Assembly: GCF_937921625.1 (NCBI RefSeq)
Contig: NZ_CAKZTI010000023.1
Span: 1 to 26,982, forward strand
DNA: 26,982 nt
Direction of reading: 5' to 3'
Source of the DNA: an uncultured Campylobacter sp.
GTDB lineage: Bacteria; Campylobacterota; Campylobacteria; Campylobacterales; Campylobacteraceae
The position numbers were made by a program, and so were the translations under genes. Position 1 is the first letter of the stretch. Every line of letters begins with the position of its first letter. The notes under the pieces are model-generated. The model saw only the letters and a list, made by a program, of their open reading frames with translations, did not search any database and was not told where the DNA came from. Positions 7,977-15,536 of this stretch are shown here, piece after piece.

Positions 7977-8756
7977 TTGACGAACGAATTTAAAGGAAAA
8001 ACGCTAGTTATCAGCGGCGGCACGAGAGGCATAGGCAGGGCGATAGTTTTGGAATTCGCAGCTGCAGGGGCAAATATCGCTTTTACGTATAATTCCAACG
8101 AGGAGCTGGCGACTTCGCAAGCAGCCGAGCTTGAGAAGGCTTACGGTATCAAGGCGCGCGCTTATGCGCTCAATATCTTAGAGCCAGAGACCTACAAGGA
8201 GCTCTTTGCCAAGATCGACGAGGATTTTGCGCGAGTGGATTTTTTCATCTCAAACGCCATCATCTCGGGTCGTGCGGTCGCGGGCGGATACACTAAATTT
8301 ATGAGGCTAAAGCCTCGCGGCATCAATAATATCTTTACCGCAACGGTAAACGCCTTCGTCGTGGGCGCACAAGAAGCCGCAAAGCGCATGGAAGCGGTAG
8401 GCGGCGGCTCGATCATCTCGCTTAGCTCCACTGGAAATTTAGTCTATATCGAAAACTACGCGGGTCACGGCACGGCAAAAGCCGCCGTCGAAGCGATGGC
8501 GCGCTACGCTGCGACCGAGCTCGGCGAAAAAAACATCCGCGTAAACGTCGTTAGCGGCGGACCGATCGAGACGGACGCGCTGCGAGCCTTTACCAACTAC
8601 GAAGAGGTACGCGACAAAACCGCCGAGCTTAGCCCGCTAGGACGCATGGGGCAGCCGGAGGATTTGGCGGGAGCATGTTTATTTCTATGCTCGAGCAAGG
8701 CTAGCTGGGTGACGGGGCACACCTTCATCGTCGACGGCGGAACGACCTTTAAATAA
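7977..8756 (+). CDS. SDR-family oxidoreductase, enoyl-ACP reductase-like (Y-x6-K type)
   Basis: 259 residues from TTG 7977, directly after the dapA stop; AAAGGA at 7965-7970 is the Shine-Dalgarno. The Rossmann glycine motif is GGTRGIGRAI (residues 14-23), and the cofactor-binding SNA at 92-94 replaces NAG. The active-site tyrosine and lysine are Y161 and K168, six residues apart. Classical SDRs have YxxxK. Y-x6-K is characteristic of enoyl-ACP reductases such as FabI and FabL, so reduction of an enoyl thioester in fatty-acid elongation is plausible. The N-terminal TGxxxGxG-like form favours a FabL-like, NADPH-using enzyme over FabI. An SDR after dapA is also found in C. jejuni (from memory). 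The exact substrate is inference. Confidence 0.85.
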   Translation: MTNEFKGKTLVISGGTRGIGRAIVLEFAAAGANIAFTYNSNEELATSQAAELEKAYGIKARAYALNILEPETYKELFAKIDEDFARVDFFISNAIISGRAVAGGYTKFMRLKPRGINNIFTATVNAFVVGAQEAAKRMEAVGGGSIISLSSTGNLVYIENYAGHGTAKAAVEAMARYAATELGEKNIRVNVVSGGPIETDALRAFTNYEEVRDKTAELSPLGRMGQPEDLAGACLFLCSSKASWVTGHTFIVDGGTTFK

Positions 8757-9310
8757 TGCTAAATTTACCCAATATTTTAGCGAGCTTTCGCGTTGCGCTG
8801 GCGCCGCTGTTTTTCTGGCTAATCTTACTAGCCGGTCATGCGAACGGCGGCATGGTGGGCTCGGTGCACGTCAGCTGGATCGATTATTTCGCCGCGCTAG
8901 TCTTCGTAATCGCCTCCGTCACGGACTTTTTCGACGGATACATCGCGCGCTCTTGGAATCAGAAGACCAAACTAGGCGCCATCATCGATCCGCTCGCCGA
9001 TAAGATGCTGACGCTTGCGGGCTTTTTGGGGCTTATGTTTATCGGACGCGCTAGCCCGTGGGCGATCTATCTGATCCTAATCCGCGAGTTTTTTATCACT
9101 GGTCTTCGCGTGGCGATGGCGGGCGACGGCGTAGAGGTCGCCGCGTCGATGGCGGGCAAGGTAAAGACGGTCTTTCAGATGATCGCTATCGGCTGGCTAA
9201 CGATGCAGTGGCCCTATGCAAACGCCCTACTTTGGATCGCGGTTGCGCTAACGCTATATTCGGGCTTTGAATACATCGCGGCGTATGCCAAGGCTACGAA
9301 AAAGAGTTAG
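8756..9310 (+). CDS. pgsA: CDP-diacylglycerol--glycerol-3-phosphate 3-phosphatidyltransferase
   Basis: 184 residues of integral membrane enzyme, normal for the family. It makes phosphatidylglycerol phosphate in the inner membrane, the entry to phosphatidylglycerol and cardiolipin. The CDP-alcohol phosphatidyltransferase signature D-x2-D-G-x2-A-R-x8-G-x3-D-x3-D is complete: D57, D60, G61, A64, R65, G74, D78, D82. Start NLPNILASFR is typical of PgsA. Hydrophobic segments lie near 8-27, 40-56, 86-112 and 138-175. The ATG shares one base with the SDR stop, so the two lipid genes are probably co-expressed. In C. jejuni, as I recall, pgsA is directly followed by the M50 protease gene; here an extra gene separates them. 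Confidence 0.95.
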   Translation: MLNLPNILASFRVALAPLFFWLILLAGHANGGMVGSVHVSWIDYFAALVFVIASVTDFFDGYIARSWNQKTKLGAIIDPLADKMLTLAGFLGLMFIGRASPWAIYLILIREFFITGLRVAMAGDGVEVAASMAGKVKTVFQMIAIGWLTMQWPYANALLWIAVALTLYSGFEYIAAYAKATKKS

Positions 9311-9324
9311 AATTTAGGCTAAAT

Positions 9325-10329
9325 ATGGCTTTCGTAGTTGAAGAAAAAATCGGCGAAGAAAATGCAAGAAAGTATAAGCTCAATAAGGTAGAAAAAGATA
9401 TTAGAAACAAAATTTCTAAAAAGCGATTGCCTTTTAGATGTTATCCTGAAATTTCTATAGAATTAAGCTGGCGCATAGATAGAGAGCTTGGTGCCTGGCT
9501 TATAAACTACGGGAGCTTTAGCGGCTTTTGGGATCATTGCAATTTAGATTTTAACGCATATAGATTGTATTATCAAGGCAAAATGTTTGATACAGTCATT
9601 ACTTACGGCGCTTGGTTCGGCGATTTTAGGATGATAAATGGACAGAAGCGACGTATCCATAAACTCTATGCGCTAGAACCGAGAAGTAGCGGCAAGCTCA
9701 GCAAAAGCGATATTTTTAAAATTTTACAAGACGCCCTTAACGCCGAAAATGAAAATGTTTTGCTAATAGACGCCCTGGATTACAACATTGATTATGTAGG
9801 TAGATTTTTGATTGATGGATACCGCTTTGAGGATAACCTAGAGCAAATCATAAATCCATTTAGAAATCAACACGGTCTAGCTAGCTTAAGCCGAGATGAG
9901 ATAGATGGTCTGTGGTGTATCTCAAAGGAGCTAAACGAGATTTTTCTTATAAAAGTGGGCTCGGCTGGCAGTAATGATCTTTTTACGCTTACTCATTACA
10001 ATCACGGTTATTACGAATACCACGCAAATATAGTGCTAAAGCAAATTTCCAACAAAACCGTAGATGGAATAAATGAAATCAGCTATAAGATAAAGAAAAT
10101 AGAAATTTTAGGCGATCGCAGCGCCGCGCCGACGCAAGGCAAAATAAAACGACTGATACGCAAAATGTTTAGATCCACTTGCGAAAGCGGATTAAAGGGC
10201 TTTAGTCCAAATTTAATAGATAAAAAATTTAAACTAAGCTTGATCTTACATTCATTTGAAGAATCAGAATTTTTTATCAAACTAAAACAATGTATTGTGA
10301 AGCTACAAAATCTCATCACAAGACGCTAG
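9325..10329 (+). CDS. Protein of unknown function, AT-rich insertion between pgsA and rseP
   Basis: 334 residues, not recognised. It is soluble by appearance, with no signal peptide or membrane helix. The N-terminal part is basic (YKLNKVEKDIRNKISKKR), and there is an aromatic-rich central region (YGSFSGFWDHCNLDFNAYRLYYQGK, shortened here to its flavour). The segment near 200-230 has LTHYNHGYYEYH, and the C-terminus is Lys/Arg-rich. Base composition is visibly AT-richer than in the neighbours, with many AAA, ATA and TTT codons, suggesting transfer. It starts 14 bases after pgsA without a strong Shine-Dalgarno. No domain assignment is offered. It reads as an intact gene rather than a shadow, because the frame is long and both strands show no better alternative. 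Confidence 0.75.
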   Translation: MAFVVEEKIGEENARKYKLNKVEKDIRNKISKKRLPFRCYPEISIELSWRIDRELGAWLINYGSFSGFWDHCNLDFNAYRLYYQGKMFDTVITYGAWFGDFRMINGQKRRIHKLYALEPRSSGKLSKSDIFKILQDALNAENENVLLIDALDYNIDYVGRFLIDGYRFEDNLEQIINPFRNQHGLASLSRDEIDGLWCISKELNEIFLIKVGSAGSNDLFTLTHYNHGYYEYHANIVLKQISNKTVDGINEISYKIKKIEILGDRSAAPTQGKIKRLIRKMFRSTCESGLKGFSPNLIDKKFKLSLILHSFEESEFFIKLKQCIVKLQNLITRR

Positions 10330-10897
10330 AACTCGCACTTAAGTGGGTTTTAGCGATAGGATTTCAGCGTAAAATTTCACCTATTTTAGTAGCGCGGAAT
10401 TTTAAAATTTCACGTTCAAATTTTGCTAGACAAAATTCCATAGATGCTTAGTCTGTATGCGCACGGCGGCGTGCTAAACTTATAAAATTTGAAAGCATAA
10501 AATTCACCGCGCAAAATTTCAGGACGGCGCGGCAGTATTTTAAAACACAACGGAATTTCAAAGCGCGACAAAATTTTAGAGTATGACGACTTGCTAAGAC
10601 ATAATGAAATTTCAAAGCATAGCGGCAGTTCAAACCACAAAGCCCCGTGCAGCAAAATTTTATAATCTACTCCGCAAAATCTCGCGGTAAAATTTCGTTT
10701 TTAAATTTTAAATTCCTCACGTCCTCTATCCGCCTGCGCGCCCTTAATTTAGCTAAATTTATAGCCCGAAACGGCGGCGGGCTAAGCTCAAAAAACTAAC
10801 CAAGTTTAAAAAAGCAGGCTAAGCCCAAAAAGCAATCTAAGCTTAAAATTTGCAAAATAATAGTAAGCTTAGCCCATTTTTTACAAAGGTTTGAAAT
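10330..10897. other. 568-base spacer rich in AAATTT words
   Basis: No supportable gene. Short minus-strand frames here consist mainly of translated AAATTT/GCGG words and are rejected. The segment alternates AAATTTTA-type runs every ~20-30 bases with short GC-rich words (CGCGGAATTTTAAAATTTC, GCAAAATTTCAGG and similar). The last ~60 bases become AT-rich and probably contain the promoter for the protease gene. AAAGG at about 10884-10888 is its Shine-Dalgarno. Confidence 0.6.
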
Positions 10898-12013
10898 TTG
10901 AAAAGCATTATTTTAACGCTAGCGATCCTAGCGGTCGGCTTTTATTTTTACTCGATAAATTTTATGGTCACGGTGCTGGCAATCAGCTTCCTCATCTTTT
11001 TCCACGAGCTGGGGCATTTTTTGGCGGCGCGAGTACTGGGCGTGGGGGTGAACGTCTTTAGCGTGGGCTTCGGCGAGAAGGTCTTTACCAAGCGTATCGG
11101 CGCGACGCAGTACGCCATCAGCGCGATCCCTCTGGGGGGCTACGTAAGCCTTAAGGGGCAGGAGGATTTGGATCCCGCCGCAGCAAGCATGGACCCCGAC
11201 AGCTACAACTCCAAAGGCCCGATCGCGCGCATAATCATACTTTTTGCGGGGCCGTTTTTTAACCTGCTGCTTGCGTTTTTGATCTACATCGCGCTGGGTT
11301 ACATCGGCGTCGAAAAGCTAGCGCCGAAGGTCGGCAAAATCTCGCCAAATTCCGCCGCAGCAAGCGCAGGGCTAATGCTAAACGATGAAATTTTATCGAT
11401 CGACGGCAAGCAGATCCGCGAGTGGGACGACATCTCAAAGCAGGTAACCGCAGCACCTCTAAGCTTAGAAATTTTACGCGGCGGCGAGCGACTGAGCCTG
11501 ACGCTCACGCCAAAGCTCGGCGAGAAAAAAACCATCTGGCGCGAGAGCATCAGAGTGCCGCTCATCGGCATTTCGCCTGATTACAACGCGACCGTGACGC
11601 TATATCACAAGGGCGCGAGCTCGCTTAGCTTCGCGTGGGATCAGACGGTGGAGGCATCAAAGCTCATCTTGGTAGGCCTCGAAAAGCTCGCCAGCGGCGT
11701 CGTTTCGCCCAAGGAGATGGGCGGCATCGTCGCTATTACAGACATCACCTCAAAGGCGGTCGATTACGGCGCCGCCGTCTTGCTCGCGCTCGTGGCGCTA
11801 ATATCGGTAAATTTAGGGCTTATCAACCTCTTTCCGATCCCCGCGCTCGACGGCGGACACATCGCGTTTAATCTCTTTGAGCTCATCTTCCGCCGCCCGG
11901 TGCCAAAACGGGTATTCGTGGGTGCTAGCTACGTAGGTATGGGGATTTTGGCGCTTCTGATGATATTTACGGTACTAAATGATTTCGCTAGAATTTTGGG
12001 ATTTTACAAATGA
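10898..12013 (+). CDS. rseP: RseP-like site-2 (M50) intramembrane zinc protease
   Basis: 371 residues from TTG 10898 with AAAGG ten bases upstream. The zinc motif HExxH is at H36-H40 (FFHELGHFLAARVLG) in the first membrane segment. The third-ligand motif NLFPIPALDGG (D318) lies in a late helix, and a PDZ domain lies between (about 125-200, with the GLMLNDEILSIDGKQI core). This is the full RseP/YaeL architecture with one PDZ domain instead of the two in E. coli. It acts in the inner membrane, cutting membrane-spanning segments such as anti-sigma factors or signal-peptide remnants. No partner sigma or anti-sigma gene is nearby. TGA overlaps the yggS start (ATGA). Confidence 0.93.
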   Translation: MKSIILTLAILAVGFYFYSINFMVTVLAISFLIFFHELGHFLAARVLGVGVNVFSVGFGEKVFTKRIGATQYAISAIPLGGYVSLKGQEDLDPAAASMDPDSYNSKGPIARIIILFAGPFFNLLLAFLIYIALGYIGVEKLAPKVGKISPNSAAASAGLMLNDEILSIDGKQIREWDDISKQVTAAPLSLEILRGGERLSLTLTPKLGEKKTIWRESIRVPLIGISPDYNATVTLYHKGASSLSFAWDQTVEASKLILVGLEKLASGVVSPKEMGGIVAITDITSKAVDYGAAVLLALVALISVNLGLINLFPIPALDGGHIAFNLFELIFRRPVPKRVFVGASYVGMGILALLMIFTVLNDFARILGFYK

Positions 12014-12648
12014 GGCTGGATGAAATTTTAAAGCGCATTGAGGCTGCGAAAGCAGGCTCGGGCGAAGTGCAGCTAGTCGCGGTAAGCAAAAACGTAGGCA
12101 CGGATGAGGTACGCGAGCTGTATTCGCAAGGACAGATCGCATTCGGCGAAAACAGAGTGCAGGAGCTAAAGCGCAAAAGCGAGGCGTTGCGTGAACTGTC
12201 GCTAAAGTGGCACTTCATCGGCACGCTACAAAGCAACAAGATCAATCAGCTCATCGCTCTGCGCCCGACGCTGTGGCAGAGCTGTAACAGTTGCGAGCTC
12301 GCGCTTGCCGTAAATAAGCGGCTGAATTATCCGCTAGATACGCTGCTGGAGATCAACGCCGCGGGCGAGAGCTCCAAAACGGGGCTCGATAAAAACCGCG
12401 CGGTGGAGGAGTTTTTGCGCATCAAGCAGGAGTGCAAAAATCTAAATTTAATCGGCGTGATGAGCATCGGCGCGCACGTGAGCGAGCCCGCGCAGATCGC
12501 GCGAAGCTTCGAGGTGAGCCGCGAGATCTTTGATGCGCTCGTGCCGCACGGCGCGCGGATCTGCTCGATGGGGATGAGCGATGATTTTGAGCTCGCGATC
12601 AAATGCGGCTCGAACATGATCCGCCTGGGTAGAATTTTATACGCCTAA
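12010..12648 (+). CDS. yggS: YggS-family pyridoxal phosphate homeostasis protein
   Basis: 212 residues, slightly short for the family (~220-230). PLP-binding lysine K27 sits in LVAVSKN, followed by FGENRVQELKRK, WHFIGTLQSNK, an INAAGESSKTGL segment, GVMSIG and the C-terminal SMGMSDDFELAIKCGSNMIRLGRILYA. All are standard YggS/PLPBP landmarks of the alanine-racemase-like barrel. The protein has no known catalysis; it buffers PLP and affects amino-acid and vitamin B6 balance. It overlaps the protease gene by four bases (ATGA), so it is translationally coupled. Confidence 0.95.
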   Translation: MRLDEILKRIEAAKAGSGEVQLVAVSKNVGTDEVRELYSQGQIAFGENRVQELKRKSEALRELSLKWHFIGTLQSNKINQLIALRPTLWQSCNSCELALAVNKRLNYPLDTLLEINAAGESSKTGLDKNRAVEEFLRIKQECKNLNLIGVMSIGAHVSEPAQIARSFEVSREIFDALVPHGARICSMGMSDDFELAIKCGSNMIRLGRILYA

Positions 12649-12935
12649 GCTTCCGAAAGGCGGGCCTTAGCGCGCGAGTGAATTTATACCGCTTTTATTA
12701 TACGGCGCGCTTGATTTGTCGCGCAAGCCGAATTCGGCGCGTAACTTGAAATTTAGCGCAATGCTTGATTTTACGCGCCGCTTAAAATTTAGCGCGTTAT
12801 TGAAATTTTACGCAGCGCAACAACACGGCATCAAATTTTAAACCTCAATAAAAATTTATTCGCAACGACGCAAATTTTAAAGACGTGAGAATATAAAATT
12901 CTAAGCGCAATCCGCATAAAGACAGAATCTTAAAA

Positions 12936-13264
12936 GGCGAAATTTCAAGCGGCGGCAGCTGGCGTACATCGCGCGCACGCTGGTTCAGGGCGCGAAAGTG
13001 ATCTTTATGGACGAGCCGACCAACGGGCTGGATTTTGGCAATCAGATCAAGCTACTCGAGATGATAAAGGCGCTAGGCGACGAAGGCTACACCTTCGTGC
13101 AGACGACGCACTACCCGCGGCATGCGAAGTTCGTTTCAAGCTTGACGCTGTTTATAAAAGACGGCGAAATTTTAGCCTTCGGGCGCAGCAAGCAGCTCAT
13201 AAATGCCGAAAATATCGATAAAATTTATGGCATAAACTACGAAAGATACGAGGATAGATTATAA
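12936..13264 (+). pseudogene. Remnant of an iron/cobalamin-type ABC transporter ATPase (5' truncated, frameshifted)
   Basis: From about 12956 the frame reads QLAYIARTLVQGAKVIFMDEPTNGLD, then an H-loop-like QTTHYPRHAKF and a C-terminal NIDKIYGINYERYEDRL. This is the second half of a FecE/BtuD/MolC-type ATPase with Walker B (VIFMDEP), D-loop and switch histidine. The signature motif survives only in another frame (ISSGG at 12942-12956) and runs straight into QLA, whereas intact relatives have two residues between SGG and QL. A ~7-base deletion would explain both. The Walker A half is absent. A GTG at 12998 could start an 88-residue product, but it would lack nucleotide-binding elements. No permease or binding-protein gene is adjacent. 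Confidence 0.85.
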
Positions 13265-13459
13265 ATTTTACGAGCGCGTAGCGCCGTTAAATTTAGCCGA
13301 ACTAGGGTAAAATTGCGCGCATAGAATAACTTCTCGGCGACAAGACGGCGCGCCGATAAAACGCTGAGCTGCGGATCGCGACGGCGGCAACGTAAGCAGC
13401 AAACTGAATTGTTAGCGAGTAAAACGTCTAAATTTAAACGATAAATTTAAAGGAAAATC

Positions 13460-14143
13460 ATGACTCCGCGCGAGATATTTTTAAATGGCTGCAATGAGAT
13501 CGCGGCAAATTTTGCGTACTTCAAGCCCACGCAAAAGGGGCAAAAACTAACGAAGCTCACAAGCGACAAGGAGATTTTATTTGAAATTTATTTTGGCTCC
13601 AGCATGCGCAATTACTCGGGCAGCGTGAGCATCCTGCCGCAGATCGCAATCTACTGCAAGCGCCTAAAAAAGCTGATGCAAGAGGAGCTGTCCTACTCGA
13701 CCGATCTTGTTTTTGTATCGCACCTGGGCCATCTCACGCCGCGCAAACAGTTTCGCGACTGGCAGCTCGCAGGCGCTAGCTTCGAGCCCGGCGTTCGCGA
13801 GATTAGCGCGGCTATCAAGGACTACGCGCTGCCTATTTTTGAGCTTTTTGAGGACAAGCAAAAGGCGGTGGAGTTTATGATGCGGCATGGGGCTAAATTT
13901 AACAAAAATCTAAGCGCTTTCGATCTGCGCCCGATCTACTTTATCTATTATTTCGGCGGCAGGGACGCGGCGGAGGCATTTTTCAACGTCTGCCTAAGCG
14001 ATTGCACCTACAAAGGGCGATTTTATAAGCTTTATGAAGAGCTTGCAAACGGCGCGGAGGCGGATTTTGGCAGGAGTTCGTTTTGGGGCGATGCGGAGGC
14101 GAAATTTGCATTTGTAAAAGGACTTAGAATTTTAAATGGCTGA
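13460..14143 (+). CDS. Protein of unknown function
   Basis: 227 residues with a clear Shine-Dalgarno (AAAGGA, about 13449-13454) before ATG 13460. No signal peptide or membrane helix is seen. It has alternating beta-like and amphipathic segments, for example TSDKEILFEIYFGSSMRNYSG, DLVFVSHLGHLTPRKQFRDW and YFIYYFGGRDAAEAFF. The latter two resemble segments seen in small immunity-like or DUF4304-type proteins, but the match is too vague to name a family. Its last bases overlap the next gene by eight, so the two are probably co-translated. Base use is like the surrounding core genes, giving no sign of very recent transfer. Confidence 0.8.
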   Translation: MTPREIFLNGCNEIAANFAYFKPTQKGQKLTKLTSDKEILFEIYFGSSMRNYSGSVSILPQIAIYCKRLKKLMQEELSYSTDLVFVSHLGHLTPRKQFRDWQLAGASFEPGVREISAAIKDYALPIFELFEDKQKAVEFMMRHGAKFNKNLSAFDLRPIYFIYYFGGRDAAEAFFNVCLSDCTYKGRFYKLYEELANGAEADFGRSSFWGDAEAKFAFVKGLRILNG

Positions 14144-14669
14144 AGCTTTAATTCAAATTTTAATCGTTATTTTTAGCGTCTTGCTTCTGGGCGGGATTAT
14201 TTGGGCGCTCCTTCGGCGCAATCCTCGTAAGCTTAGCTCGCGCCGGCTTGCCGCGATAGATGGGATAAGCGAAGCGGACGCGGTAAAAAGGCTTTCCGTG
14301 CGACCGTTTTTGTTCTGGCTGGAGCGGTTTTTTATCTCGTGCGAGAGCCTTTGGTTCGATCAGGATTTCATCTACGTTTTTGACGGACAGAAGCTCGCGG
14401 CGAGGTATAAATTTGAGCAAATTTTAGCGCTTGAAGTTACAAAAATACGGATAAATCATGCTAGGATTTGGCGGATCCGCTTTGCGGACGGCGCGAGCGA
14501 GCTTGAACTTGGCGGCGCAAACAAGCCCGAGCAAGACGGCGCGAGCGAGTATAAATTTGTGCCCGCCGCTTCGATTTTTACGCCAAACTTTAAAGAATTT
14601 TTGCAAATTTTACGCGATAAAAACCGAGGCGCAATCAAGACGGAGTCTAGATTTTGGGAGAGCGTTTAG
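14136..14669 (+). CDS. Single-pass membrane protein of unknown function, possibly frameshifted at its 3' end
   Basis: 177 residues. One N-terminal membrane helix (about 5-27, ILIVIFSVLLLGGIIWALL) is followed by positive residues (RRNPRKLSSRR), giving N-out/C-in topology. A ~140-residue soluble domain follows (FIYVFDGQKLAARYKFEQILALEV, WRIRFADG, IFTPNFKEFLQIL) with a PH-like alternating pattern, which is only an impression. It overlaps the preceding gene by eight bases. Right after its stop, the +1 frame continues with natural codon use to a TAA at 14784. The native protein may therefore be ~38 residues longer and cut by a one-base indel. Family unknown. Confidence 0.7.
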   Translation: MAEALIQILIVIFSVLLLGGIIWALLRRNPRKLSSRRLAAIDGISEADAVKRLSVRPFLFWLERFFISCESLWFDQDFIYVFDGQKLAARYKFEQILALEVTKIRINHARIWRIRFADGASELELGGANKPEQDGASEYKFVPAASIFTPNFKEFLQILRDKNRGAIKTESRFWESV

Positions 14670-14801
14670 CGCGGCAGAATTTTACGAAGCGAATTTGCAA
14701 AAAGGTAGAAAAGGCGCGCAGCTTTCAAGCGCGATCATCGTAAAGGGCGGCAAAAGCTACGCGCGAAATCGCAAGAGGCGATAATAAATAAGGGGGGCAA
14801 A

Positions 14802-15263
14802 ATGAAACGCTGGAGCAAGCTTCAAAAACAGCTTTACGAGCTCGTGGATGAAAGCATTGATTTTAAGCTCCACTGCACGGTTTATAGGATGCAAAGCAGG
14901 CGCGGCAGCACGGATTTGCCGCGATATTTTATCACGCTTGCGGGCGAGATTATTTTTGATTACCCGAAGGATTTCGTGCAAAAAAGCGGCAGCGTAAAAA
15001 ACCTAGCACAGGGCGCTCTAACGAAAATTTATCCGTATAGTAACGACATAAGCGACATCGGCGAGCTTATCCGCGAATATATCGACACGCCCAAAGATGA
15101 GCTGTTTAAAAAGCATTTTGACGCCGATGAATGGGGGCTTGCAAATATCCTAAAGGCTGCCGACAAACGCATCGGCAAAAGGAGGCTGCAAATTTTAGCC
15201 AAAAACAGGAAAAATCAAGCGATGCAAAAGGTAATAGCGGCTAGATTGGAGGCTTTACAATAA
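14802..15263 (+). CDS. SF0329-like conserved protein
   Basis: 153 residues with a strong Shine-Dalgarno (AAGGGGGGC just before ATG 14802). The sequence MKRWSKLQKQLYELVDESIDF, then RRGSTDLPRYFITL, GEIIFDYPKDFV, DISDIGELIREYIDTPKDEL and WGLANILKAADKRIGKRRLQ, matches my memory of a widespread small family named after Shigella SF0329. Its function is unknown to me. It looks cytosolic and has no catalytic motif that I can see. The gene stands in the accessory cluster behind two other unknowns, possibly in the same transcript (gap of 132 bases from the previous stop). Confidence 0.75.
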   Translation: MKRWSKLQKQLYELVDESIDFKLHCTVYRMQSRRGSTDLPRYFITLAGEIIFDYPKDFVQKSGSVKNLAQGALTKIYPYSNDISDIGELIREYIDTPKDELFKKHFDADEWGLANILKAADKRIGKRRLQILAKNRKNQAMQKVIAARLEALQ

Positions 15264-15536
15264 ATCCAAGCAGCGATTTAAATGCGGAGCGAACAAGCGC
15301 GGACGACAAACTAAAAATTTTGATTTATGAGCGGACTTTCTAAAATTTAGCTTCGATCGTTCGGTGAAAATTTAAAGAATTTCGAGCATATAAAATACGC
15401 AGAGGTGGGCTTACCTTAGCACTTCTCGCCGGGCGGTTTGAAATTTCAGGCGGGTTTGGGCGTGGCGTATAAATTTGCGCTAAAATTTAACGAAAAAACG
15501 GTGCGATCTGCCCGATAAATTCAGGAAAGGATAATT

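Noticed and set aside
10330..10351. Possible terminator after the orphan gene (CACTTAAGTG then TTTT)
   Set aside because: The palindrome leaves only a 3-bp stem around a 4-base loop once a loop is allowed; too weak to call.
10416..10655. Minus-strand frames in the spacer before rseP
   Set aside because: Their sequence (repeated ALKF/LKFC/FEI words) simply translates the periodic AAATTT DNA; unlikely to be a protein.
10330..10897. AAATTT spacing as a CRISPR array
   Set aside because: There is no conserved repeat longer than about 10 bases, spacing is irregular and no cas genes are present.
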